A DNA stretch of 64,000 bases from Bacteroidia bacterium (GTDB taxonomy: Bacteria > Bacteroidota > Bacteroidia > Flavobacteriales_D > Cryomorphaceae). Shown here piece by piece: positions 18,423 through 25,181 of the stretch. The translations under genes and the position numbers were made by a program. Position 1 is the stretch's first letter. Each line of letters opens with the position of its first letter. The notes under the pieces are model-generated. The model had not been told where the DNA came from. It was given only the letters and a program-made list of their open reading frames with translations, and did no database searches. The DNA lies in NCBI GenBank assembly GCA_030427905.1, contig JAUICL010000003.1:124001-188000 (forward strand). Reading direction: 5' to 3'.

Positions 18423-18490
18423 ACGCGGCAACAACGAGTTTTGTGTATGACCTGCAGGACACGCACCATACACAAAATGTTGTAGGTAAT
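18423..18490. repeat. Palindromic junction between cassette-like genes 2 and 3
   Basis: The arms ACAAC-GAG-TTTTGTGTATG and CATACACAAAA-T-GTTGT flank a short centre with CCTGCAGG. The left outer core GCGGCAAC (18425-18432) mirrors the start of gene 2's unit; the right core GTTGTAGGTA (18479-18488) mirrors TACCTACAAC after gene 3. One arm has extra bases, the asymmetry also typical of integron attC stems. Confidence 0.7.
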
Positions 18491-18494
18491 TGAA

Positions 18495-18887
18495 ATGGAT
18501 AAACTTATATCTGCATATATAACGCTGATTACATTACTGTCCTGCTCATTCAGCACTGACATGAGAGACAGGCAACCTTCAGGATATTGGACGGTTGACC
18601 CTAATATTGAGCTTGAATGCAAGACATATTATATCCAAAAGTCGAAACTTAGAAAAAACCAACATGGCTATTTCTTTAATGAGCCAGGCCAAGTCACAAT
18701 TCGCATGAACGCTGCGGGATGTGCGATTGTCGATGAAAAAGGCGATACCCACACTCTTTTATCTGATGTAAAAGGGAAATACGAACGGATAGGTGAAAAC
18801 TTGTATTTATTGACTTATGAATCATTTATGGGGGTCCATAAAGATGTTGTCTATTTCGACGGACAAAAAATGTATTTGAGACATTAG
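18495..18887 (+). CDS. Small lipoprotein, unknown function (cassette-like gene 3)
   Basis: 130 residues with a lipoprotein signal (LITLLSCS, Cys17) and a small domain likely to be all-beta (GYWTVDPN, GQVTIRMN, VYFDGQKMYLRH). No family is recognised. Its unit is bounded by a perfect inverted pair, GTTGTAGGTA (18479-18488) and TACCTACAAC (18893-18902). Confidence 0.7.
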   Translation: MDKLISAYITLITLLSCSFSTDMRDRQPSGYWTVDPNIELECKTYYIQKSKLRKNQHGYFFNEPGQVTIRMNAAGCAIVDEKGDTHTLLSDVKGKYERIGENLYLLTYESFMGVHKDVVYFDGQKMYLRH

Positions 18888-18903
18888 ACAACTACCTACA
18901 ACT

Positions 18904-19055
18904 ACTAAGCCTTCGTTTGGTCTGAAAGTTTAAAAGCTGGAATAGGTTCGAGTTAAATTTAGGTCTGATTCCACAACCTGTCCTAATGCATTGGAATCCT
19001 TGTTCAACATATATAAGAGATTTAAACTAAATTGGTGGTTTTTGCGGGGGACTCC
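18904..19055. repeat. 152-bp intergenic repeat, copy 1
   Basis: Begins ACTAAGCCTTCG directly after the TACCTACAAC boundary of gene 3 and ends GCGGGGGACTCC. It is nearly identical to 19449-19600 and 21999-22149 (about 5-8 differences each). Internal inverted pairs are AGTTTAAA with TTTAAACT and GATTCCA with TGGAATC, around a CCTAATGCATTGG centre. No coding capacity. Confidence 0.95.
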
Positions 19056-19074
19056 CGATGGGCACAATTAGAAT

Positions 19075-19437
19075 ATGAAAACTCTGACAACATTCATCTT
19101 AAGCATGGGGCTTTTATTTTCTGGATTTGTCATTTATGTGATTGACCTAGAAAATGGAGATAAGGGTGTAATCGGTCTCTACGTGGTGGTATTTGCTTTA
19201 CCCATTCTTACGCTTGGAATATTAAATACAGTAGTCCTCGAATTCGCGAAAGCCAGAAAGACAGTGATGAGAAGAAGGCTTTGGAGCTTGATCCCTATTT
19301 TATTAATGGCACTGCTTGCAGTCTCAAAAATGACTATTTTCGACGCTGGCATTTGGTTTCTCGGAATTGTTGCAATTCCAGCTTTTTCCATTACTAACTT
19401 GCTTTGGAACTTAAAATTGAAGAAAGAAATAAAATAG
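19075..19437 (+). CDS. Small multi-helix membrane protein, unknown function
   Basis: 120 residues, mostly hydrophobic, with probable membrane helices near residues 5-22, 33-53, 71-87 and 92-110, and a basic loop (KARKTVMRRRLW). No family is recognised. It lies between repeat copies 1 and 2 as a single-gene unit; its stop codon is followed 11 bp later by copy 2. Confidence 0.65.
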   Translation: MKTLTTFILSMGLLFSGFVIYVIDLENGDKGVIGLYVVVFALPILTLGILNTVVLEFAKARKTVMRRRLWSLIPILLMALLAVSKMTIFDAGIWFLGIVAIPAFSITNLLWNLKLKKEIK

Positions 19438-19448
19438 CTGAGCCAACA

Positions 19449-19600
19449 ACTAAGCCTTCGTTTGGTCTGAAAGTTTAAAAGCTGGAATAGGGTCGAGTTA
19501 AATTCAGGTCTGATTCCACAAGCTGTCCTAATGCATTGGAATCCTTGTTCAACACATAATAAGAGATTTAAACTAAATTGGTGGATTTTGCGGGGGCTCC
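19449..19600. repeat. 152-bp intergenic repeat, copy 2
   Basis: Same limits as copy 1 (ACTAAGCC to GGGGGCTCC). The three copies share their ends exactly but not the sequence beyond them, which defines the element. Confidence 0.95.
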
Positions 19601-19628
19601 AGTCACAAGCTAAACAAACATCCTTTAA

Positions 19629-19964
19629 ATGAAAGAACTCTTGTTTTCATACGGAACACTTCAACTCAAAAAGGTGCAACTCGAATCATTCGGACGAGAA
19701 CTGAACGGCACAAAAGAAATACTAACAGGCTACAAATTGGAACAACTTGAAATAACGAACAAGACTGTTCTTGACAAAAGCCAACAGAATTTTCACCCTA
19801 TCGCTGTTCCAACTCATGACCCAAATGACCAAATAACAGGAACACTCTATGAAATTTCCGAAGAAGAACTCAAGCAAGCAGACTTGTACGAAGTCAATGA
19901 TTACAAAAGAGTTAAGGCAACATTTCATTCGGATAAGCAAGGTTGGGTTTATGTGAAATCTTAA
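19629..19964 (+). CDS. Gamma-glutamylcyclotransferase-like (AIG2/GGCT fold) protein
   Basis: 111 residues with the GGCT fold signature FSYGTLQ at residues 6-12 (substrate-binding YGT/SL loop) and a conserved acidic residue in DLYEVNDYKRV, the position of the catalytic Glu. Family members cleave gamma-glutamyl amines or peptides to 5-oxoproline; the substrate here is unknown. It is the first gene after repeat copy 2 and lacks the MarR-type operator seen before the following genes. Confidence 0.8.
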   Translation: MKELLFSYGTLQLKKVQLESFGRELNGTKEILTGYKLEQLEITNKTVLDKSQQNFHPIAVPTHDPNDQITGTLYEISEEELKQADLYEVNDYKRVKATFHSDKQGWVYVKS

Positions 19965-19970
19965 ATTTAA

Positions 19971-20001
19971 TTTGTTTCGTTAGGACTCCTTACTATATTT
20001 G
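19971..20001 (+). promoter_or_regulatory. Promoter with embedded palindromic operator before the thioredoxin-like gene
   Basis: TTTG (19971-19974), a 19-bp spacer and TATATTTG (19994-20001) are a perfect phylum promoter. Within the spacer lies GTTAGGA-C-TCCTTAC (19979-19993), a 15-bp near-perfect palindrome. Related palindromes occur at 20293-20326 and 21340-21354, so this is probably the binding site of the MarR regulator encoded at 21385. Binding there would block RNA polymerase. Confidence 0.75.
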
Positions 20002-20041
20002 TAAGGCAATAATGCAATAACAGTTTAAATTCATTCAGAAA

Positions 20042-20275
20042 ATGAGCAAATCAATTTTTTATCACGCAGGTTGTCCAGTTTGTGTAAGTGCAGAACAGGA
20101 CATAGTAAACTTAATCGGAGTTGACAACGTGGAAGTTGTTCACATTGGCGAAGACAGGTCCAGAATTTCAGAAGCTGAAAATGCAGGCGTAAAATCTGTA
20201 CCAGCATTGGTAACGCCAAAAGGAAATGCCCTTCACATCAACTTTGGTGCATCAATGGCAGATGTAAAAGCCTAA
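20042..20275 (+). CDS. Small thioredoxin/glutaredoxin-like protein with CPVC motif
   Basis: 77 residues. The redox motif is Cys11-Pro-Val-Cys14 after a first strand (SIFYHAG). SVPALV supplies the cis-proline loop of the thioredoxin fold. The protein is much shorter than classical thioredoxin, closer to a glutaredoxin-like or minimal fold, and has no signal peptide, so it acts in the cytoplasm. It follows the operator-bearing promoter and is grouped with DUF2024 and MarR genes, which suggests a thiol-linked function (inference). Confidence 0.8.
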   Translation: MSKSIFYHAGCPVCVSAEQDIVNLIGVDNVEVVHIGEDRSRISEAENAGVKSVPALVTPKGNALHINFGASMADVKA

Positions 20276-20291
20276 AATTTTTAGACCACAT

Positions 20292-20326
20292 AGTTAGGAT
20301 TCCGAATTATTATTGGAGTCCTAACT
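20292..20326. promoter_or_regulatory. Double operator before the exported-protein gene
   Basis: AGTTAGGATTCC (20292-20303) and GGAGTCCTAACT (20315-20326) form a long inverted repeat. They can also be read as two adjacent imperfect copies of the GTTAGGA-N-TCCTAAC site, with centres 18 bp apart. It lies 19 bp before the ATG at 20345. No clear -7 box was found, so this gene may also be read from the upstream promoter. Confidence 0.7.
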
Positions 20327-20344
20327 TACTTAATCATTAAAAAT

Positions 20345-21070
20345 ATGAAATCAATTCTATTAATACTTTCAGCAACAATGCTTTTGAGCACCACAAAGTC
20401 GTGTGCACAGGAAAGCACATATAAAAATGATGACTTTGCAATAAAGGAAGTTCGCGTAACGAACAAATCTGACTTGGGAATAACCGTTTGGGAAATTGAC
20501 GTCAACGGAACCGCAGGAAAAACAACGCCTAAAAAAGCAGGACAGTTGGACGGAGCACCAATTTTGGGCTATGTCTTCCCTACCAATTTAAAGCCGACTG
20601 ACGTAGGGTTTGGAGAAACTGACGGAATCGTTGCACTCGCACTAACATCTCATCCCGATTTTGACGACACACCACTTTGGGACGAAAACAACGATAGAAT
20701 TTTTGACAATGACGGTCTTGTTTGGCATCCACATTGGGTGGTCTTGACCAAAGATGAAAGAGTCACAGGTGGACTTTCGGTAAAACAATTTATAAAAGGA
20801 GACAAAACCGTGGTATTGCCACCAACCAACCCAGGAATGCCGATGTATATGGACTCGCCAGGATTTCCTGTAACCACAAGCGGAAACACGATAAAAATCA
20901 TTGTTCCAAATTACAGAATGAACAATCAATCAAATTTTAATTATGATGGTGTTACAGCATTTATGAAAGTGAACACGAGCAAAGAGAATATGCCAATGTT
21001 GGGCGTTTACGAAGTGTATGGCGTTGCAAGTGGCGATTTATCATTGCCTTACACCGTTAAAAAACAATAA
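20345..21070 (+). CDS. Exported protein of unknown function in the MarR-controlled group
   Basis: 241 residues with a signal sequence ending TTKSCAQ: either a lipoprotein (Cys20) or cleaved after AQ. The mature part is rich in beta-prone sequence (ITVWEIDVNG, WHPHWVVLTKDERV, GNTIKIIVPN) with His/Trp clusters (VWHPHWVVL) that could bind metal. I recall no characterised family. It sits between the thioredoxin-like and DUF2024 genes and is preceded by the double operator. Confidence 0.7.
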   Translation: MKSILLILSATMLLSTTKSCAQESTYKNDDFAIKEVRVTNKSDLGITVWEIDVNGTAGKTTPKKAGQLDGAPILGYVFPTNLKPTDVGFGETDGIVALALTSHPDFDDTPLWDENNDRIFDNDGLVWHPHWVVLTKDERVTGGLSVKQFIKGDKTVVLPPTNPGMPMYMDSPGFPVTTSGNTIKIIVPNYRMNNQSNFNYDGVTAFMKVNTSKENMPMLGVYEVYGVASGDLSLPYTVKKQ

Positions 21071-21071
21071 A

Positions 21072-21335
21072 ATGAGAGTTTCAGTTTGGGATACCTACGT
21101 TCAACGAGAAGACGGAAAAGTGATGCATTTTGACATCCTCGTGCCAAACACAATTACAGACGAAGAAACTATTTTTGGTTTCGGCAAGCAATTTTTAAAA
21201 ACAAAACCTTTTGACACAAGGCATCTTGCGGCAAAAGAATGCAGGTTTTGCCATATAGAACAAGCTACCGAACAAATAATTTCGTCCATTCAAAGAGTTG
21301 GCTTTCACATCATTGAAATGGAAAATTGTAATTAA
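21072..21335 (+). CDS. DUF2024-family protein
   Basis: 87 residues starting MRVSVWDTYVQREDG, immediately (1 bp) after the stop of the exported-protein gene, so translationally coupled. The pattern VWDTYV...MHFDI...CRFCHIE is the DUF2024 signature, a small cytoplasmic alpha/beta fold of unknown function. The CRFCH stretch gives two closely spaced Cys and a His, possibly metal- or redox-active. A hairpin with a T run lies after it. Confidence 0.85.
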   Translation: MRVSVWDTYVQREDGKVMHFDILVPNTITDEETIFGFGKQFLKTKPFDTRHLAAKECRFCHIEQATEQIISSIQRVGFHIIEMENCN

Positions 21336-21339
21336 TATA

Positions 21340-21358
21340 ATTAGGATTGCTAACTTTA
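21340..21358 (+). promoter_or_regulatory. Operator and probable -7 box of the marR gene
   Basis: ATTAGGA-T-TGCTAAC (21340-21354) is a 15-bp imperfect palindrome of the same type as at 19979 and 20292. It overlaps TAACTTTA (21351-21358), a -7 box with one mismatch. The arrangement suggests that the MarR protein represses its own gene. Confidence 0.6.
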
Positions 21359-21359
21359 T

Positions 21360-21384
21360 CCCGTTGAACAAACGGGACTTTTTT
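21360..21384 (+). terminator. Terminator-like hairpin ending at the marR start codon
   Basis: CCCGTT (21360-21365), a 5-nt loop and AACGGG (21371-21376) are followed by AC and six T (21379-21384), and the ATG of the MarR gene is the very next base. It would stop transcripts from the upstream DUF2024 gene or act as an attenuator/leader hairpin for marR. Confidence 0.65.
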
Positions 21385-21996
21385 ATGGATAATAGCTTAT
21401 TTAACCCAAAACAACAGGAAATAGATACTTCGAGTAAAATCGTTGCAGGATTGGAACGTATTTCGGAAGTGTTCAAAGTATTGCTATGGGAAAAAGCCAA
21501 AATGGTAGGTTTAAGTCCAATCCAAATTCAGATACTAATTTTTATAGCATTCCACAAGCAGGAATTGTGCAATGTGAGCCATTTAGCCAAAGAGTTTAAT
21601 GTAACCAAGCCAACAATCAGCGATGCGGTCAAGGTTTTGGACAAAAAAGGAATGGTTTCAAAAAACTTTTCAACTTCGGACAGTCGTAGCTACTTACTAC
21701 AGCTGACCGAAATGGGAAAAAAATTGGTGACAGAAACAAATGATTTCGCTACATCTCTCAAAAAGCAGATTGACAAATTCAATGAAAGTGAATTGGAAAG
21801 CCTTTTTAGTACAATAAGCCAACTTATTTTTAAATTAAACCGAAGTGGAATATTGACTGTTCAACGTACTTGTTATGGATGCACATATTATCAAAAAAAT
21901 AACGGAATAGACTACTGTAACCTACTACAAAAAGAATTAAAGACTACTGAAATTCGCTTGGATTGCCCAGAATTTGAAGAGAAAGCCAGTGGCTAA
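21385..21996 (+). CDS. MarR-family regulator with C-terminal cysteine cluster
   Basis: 203 residues from ATG 21385. The winged helix-turn-helix lies at about residues 45-115: LAKEFNVTKPTISDAVKVLDKKG is the recognition region and SDSRSYLLQLTEMG the wing. After the dimerisation helix comes a tail of about 45 residues with four Cys (CYGCTYY, DYCNLL, LDCPEF), longer than plain MarR proteins. The spacing suggests a metal or iron-sulfur site, or a thiol switch. Probable targets are its own gene and the thioredoxin-like and exported-protein genes, by the shared palindrome. Its stop codon abuts repeat copy 3. Confidence 0.88.
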   Translation: MDNSLFNPKQQEIDTSSKIVAGLERISEVFKVLLWEKAKMVGLSPIQIQILIFIAFHKQELCNVSHLAKEFNVTKPTISDAVKVLDKKGMVSKNFSTSDSRSYLLQLTEMGKKLVTETNDFATSLKKQIDKFNESELESLFSTISQLIFKLNRSGILTVQRTCYGCTYYQKNNGIDYCNLLQKELKTTEIRLDCPEFEEKASG

Positions 21997-21998
21997 CA

Positions 21999-22149
21999 AC
22001 TAAGCCTTCGTTTGGTCTGAAAGTTTAATAGCTGGAATAGGGTCGAGTTAAATTCAGGTCTGATTCCACAACCTGTCCTAATGCATTGGAATCCTTGTTC
22101 AACACATAATAAGAGATTTAAACTAAATTGGTGTTTTTGCGGGGGCTCC
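21999..22149. repeat. 151-bp intergenic repeat, copy 3
   Basis: Starts 2 bp after the marR stop codon (ACTAAGCC) and ends GGGGGCTCC. It marks the downstream edge of the accessory region. The 330 bp after it, to 22482, contain only short frames broken by stops, with no gene supported. Confidence 0.95.
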
Positions 22150-22482
22150 TGTTGAGTGTTGTCTGGAATATCACGCCGTGGTAGCATTATCCCTTATTCC
22201 GAAATCACTACTTTGAAAAAGTCGTCAATCTTCTCTAAAACACTAGAGAAATTCATCGAGAAAAACTTCCCTAAACTTCGATTGTTTCTTTTACCAAATC
22301 AATAGAAGTAGCTTCAAACCTACTAGAGATAGAAGGAGTTAAGAAACTTGTAGATTACAATACATCAGCATACGACTAATTAATTAGATTAAAACAACTT
22401 GGTGTGGAAGATGCCAATCTTTTATCGAACTTAGTTATATTGCAAATGCATCCCTGGATACTGGGAAACCCACAGCTACGAA

Positions 22483-24327
22483 GTGAATCGAATTAAGTAT
22501 GTCGTTCTTCTACTGTTTGCAATGGCTTTCAGTACTTTCTTGATCTTCGGTCAGTCGAGTTATTCTCCAGAACAGCTCAAACAATTTGAAAACGTCCTCA
22601 AGCACTACCCCTACCCCACAGATGGCAATGATCGCTTCGACCTATATCAAGAATTGTTCAAAAACTACTACTTTGCGAATGTTCCCGCGCGTGATAGTTT
22701 GTGGCGGATCATCAATGCCATGCCTGTCGGGAGCTCTGGAGTCGATTCTGCTACACATGAAGCTTTCCAGGGTCTCGAATATTACTTCAACCGCGCTTAC
22801 GATAAGGCTATCCCACATTTTACCAAAGCAATTGTTCTCTTCGAGAGAGAAGCTTATTGGTCTGGGTATCTCGAGATGAAAAGGCAACTTTACAATGTAA
22901 CCTACATCCAGAAAGCAGTTGATAAAGCATACGAGGGGTATAAAGAAATATACGAACATCCCCACGCTTCAAACTACATGAAGTCTAGAGTGGTTCACAA
23001 TATGGGGGCTCTCCTCATGGAACTTGAAGAAGACATCTACAGAGGTGCTCCCGGCCAAAGAAAAGATAGCATAATTTCAATAATAGCAGGGCATTTAAGA
23101 GAGTCGCTTGCCTTGGTGAAGGAAAAAGATTCATACAGCAAAGCTTCTACTTATACCATATTGATCGATGTGTATCTCGAAAACCAACAGTTCGACAGTG
23201 CGCTCTATTACACAAACAAATCGTATCAGATGGCTGAAGCGATGAATGACCTCGGAGGACTGGCATTCATCAACATCAAGAAATCAGCTTTACTCGATTC
23301 TCTTGGCTTGCATGAAGCATCTTTAGCTTGTTTGGATGACGCGATAGATTACTATCAATCCATCAACGAGTATGATCAGCGCTTGCATGCGCTCACCAGG
23401 AAAGCAGAGACACTTTTACTTATGGACAAACCGGTAGAAGCCTATGAAATCGCAAATCTGAACGTCCGATTGATGTCCGAAAAAATGTCGACTGAAATGG
23501 CTCAGTCGTTAGCAAAACACCAAGCGGAATTTGAGGTCGCATCGAAAGAGTTGACCATCAAAAATCAAGAGATTACAATTTCAAATCGAACCAGATGGAT
23601 TCTTTTACTAGCTCTTGGTATCGTGTTGACGCTTTCCATATTCACTTTCTTCTTTCAAAGAAACAAGCGCATAGCTTCTCAGGAAAAAGCGGTGCTGATT
23701 ATTCAAACGAAACAAGAAAACATCAATGCGGTAATCCACGCCCAAGAAGAAGAACGAAAGAGAATTGCGAAAGATTTACATGACGGAATTGTGCAGCGTT
23801 TGGGCGGATTAAAATTGGGTCTTCAAAATTTGTTTCACTCTTACCCATCTGATGAAGCAAACAAACTTCTCGGTGTACTTGATGAATCCGCAGAAGAATT
23901 GCGACAACTCTCCCACCAGATGATGCCGAAAGCACTTTCTGATTTCGGGTTGGTTCCTGCTTTGAAAGATATGCTCGAAAATAGTTTAGGGCATTCCAAA
24001 ATGAAGTATCAATTTGAGCACTTTCGGATGGAAGAGCGTATAGATCAAAGGAAAGAAACCGCATTGTATCGCATAGCGCAAGAATTGGTCAACAACGTTA
24101 TTAAACACAGCGAAGCGACTTTGGTGAATATTCAACTCATCAAAAACAAGAATCACATTATTCTCATTGTTGAAGACAATGGCAAGGGGATTTCTAAGGA
24201 CAAACAAGAAAAAGGCATCGGTCTAATGAATATTCATTCTCGACTAGACACCGTAAAAGGCAACGTAAACTTCGAACCGAGTCCGAACAGCGGAACGATA
24301 GTTACCATTAAAATTCCACTGGAATGA
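22483..24327 (+). CDS. Sensor histidine kinase (NarL-partner type) with TPR-like sensor domain
   Basis: 614 residues from a GTG start at 22483; no in-frame ATG precedes the signal sequence, which ends FGQSS. The sensor part (about 25-350) is alpha-helical with TPR-like repeats, and a coiled coil precedes a single membrane helix at about 372-392. The HisKA_3 dimerisation domain has the phospho-acceptor His433 in DLHDGIVQRLGG. The HATPase_c domain shows NNVIKH (N box), VEDNGKGI (G1) and KGIGLMNI (G2). The TPR region probably faces the periplasm. It overlaps the response-regulator gene by 4 bp (ATGA), so the pair is coupled. Confidence 0.93.
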   Translation: MNRIKYVVLLLFAMAFSTFLIFGQSSYSPEQLKQFENVLKHYPYPTDGNDRFDLYQELFKNYYFANVPARDSLWRIINAMPVGSSGVDSATHEAFQGLEYYFNRAYDKAIPHFTKAIVLFEREAYWSGYLEMKRQLYNVTYIQKAVDKAYEGYKEIYEHPHASNYMKSRVVHNMGALLMELEEDIYRGAPGQRKDSIISIIAGHLRESLALVKEKDSYSKASTYTILIDVYLENQQFDSALYYTNKSYQMAEAMNDLGGLAFINIKKSALLDSLGLHEASLACLDDAIDYYQSINEYDQRLHALTRKAETLLLMDKPVEAYEIANLNVRLMSEKMSTEMAQSLAKHQAEFEVASKELTIKNQEITISNRTRWILLLALGIVLTLSIFTFFFQRNKRIASQEKAVLIIQTKQENINAVIHAQEEERKRIAKDLHDGIVQRLGGLKLGLQNLFHSYPSDEANKLLGVLDESAEELRQLSHQMMPKALSDFGLVPALKDMLENSLGHSKMKYQFEHFRMEERIDQRKETALYRIAQELVNNVIKHSEATLVNIQLIKNKNHIILIVEDNGKGISKDKQEKGIGLMNIHSRLDTVKGNVNFEPSPNSGTIVTIKIPLE

Positions 24328-24971
24328 TTGAAGTTATACTCGCAGATGACCACCCGCTCATTACCCAAGGGATTTCGGATTTACTCGCCAATGAAAGTGG
24401 CATTGCTGTAAGTCAGGTCTTCCGAAATGGCCGAGAAGTGATTACCTATTTAGAAGAAAATAGGTCATCATTGCCAAACGTCCTTCTACTCGACATAGAC
24501 ATGCCTGTGATGAATGGAATTGCATGTTCGAAAGAAGTGCTGAGTCGCTTTCCCTCAGTGCATATTGGTATGTTGACCATGCATAGCGAGAAAGCATTGA
24601 TTTCTGAATTGATGGAGACGGGCATTAAAGGATACCTCTTGAAAACCATTGATAGAAATGAGCTATTGCATGCCGTTAAGGTAATAGCAGAAGGGAAAGA
24701 ATACTTTACAAGTGATGTCACTAAAGCATTGATTCTTCCTGACCGCAAGCCCCATCCCCTGAATGCTAGCCCGCTGCTTCAAACTTTATCAGAGCGCGAA
24801 AAAGAGATCGTCCGTTTACTCGCCACCGGTTTATCGAACAAAGAAATCGGCAAAAAACTATCTATCAGTCACCGTACTGCTGATACCCATCGGACGAATA
24901 TCATGAAAAAACTGGGTGTAAAAAACGTTGCTGGTGTTATACGGTTCGCTTTTGAAAACGGACTAGCCTGA
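24324..24971 (+). CDS. NarL/LuxR-family response regulator
   Basis: 215 residues. The receiver domain (1-120) has acidic residues DD (8-9), phospho-acceptor Asp57 in LLLDIDMP and the conserved Lys in YLLKTID. The C-terminal LuxR-type helix-turn-helix (about 150-205) contains LSEREKEIVRLLATGLSNKEIG. It is the cognate partner of the kinase immediately upstream. Targets are unknown; the T9SS cargo gene 210 bp downstream is a candidate by position only. Confidence 0.94.
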   Translation: MIEVILADDHPLITQGISDLLANESGIAVSQVFRNGREVITYLEENRSSLPNVLLLDIDMPVMNGIACSKEVLSRFPSVHIGMLTMHSEKALISELMETGIKGYLLKTIDRNELLHAVKVIAEGKEYFTSDVTKALILPDRKPHPLNASPLLQTLSEREKEIVRLLATGLSNKEIGKKLSISHRTADTHRTNIMKKLGVKNVAGVIRFAFENGLA

Positions 24972-25181
24972 GGCTGTTTTTCACCTATCTCTACGACTAA
25001 TCACGTAGAAATTTCAGTTGAACCCCCTATTTCAAACCAGGCTAACTAGGGGTAACTTTGAAACGTTGGTTTTCAGAACACTACACCTTTTAAATCACTA
25101 ATTGAATGAGTCCACTCCCACTTGAGAATGGCTCTGAAACCAACTATGGAATGGGCCTCATCAGAACTTAATATTTACAAC

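Noticed and set aside
16807-18902. Classical integron attC sites
   Set aside because: The cores GTTGCC(A/G) and GTTGTAG do not fit GTTRRRY and no intI is visible; kept only as a cassette-like hypothesis.
18904-22149. Regularly recurring repeats as a CRISPR array
   Set aside because: The repeats are 152 bp long, separated by whole genes rather than short spacers, and no cas gene is present.
22150-22482. Possible small genes between repeat copy 3 and the histidine kinase
   Set aside because: Short stretches of coding-like sequence (about 50 and 25 codons) are interrupted by stops and match no family I recognise; at most a decayed gene.
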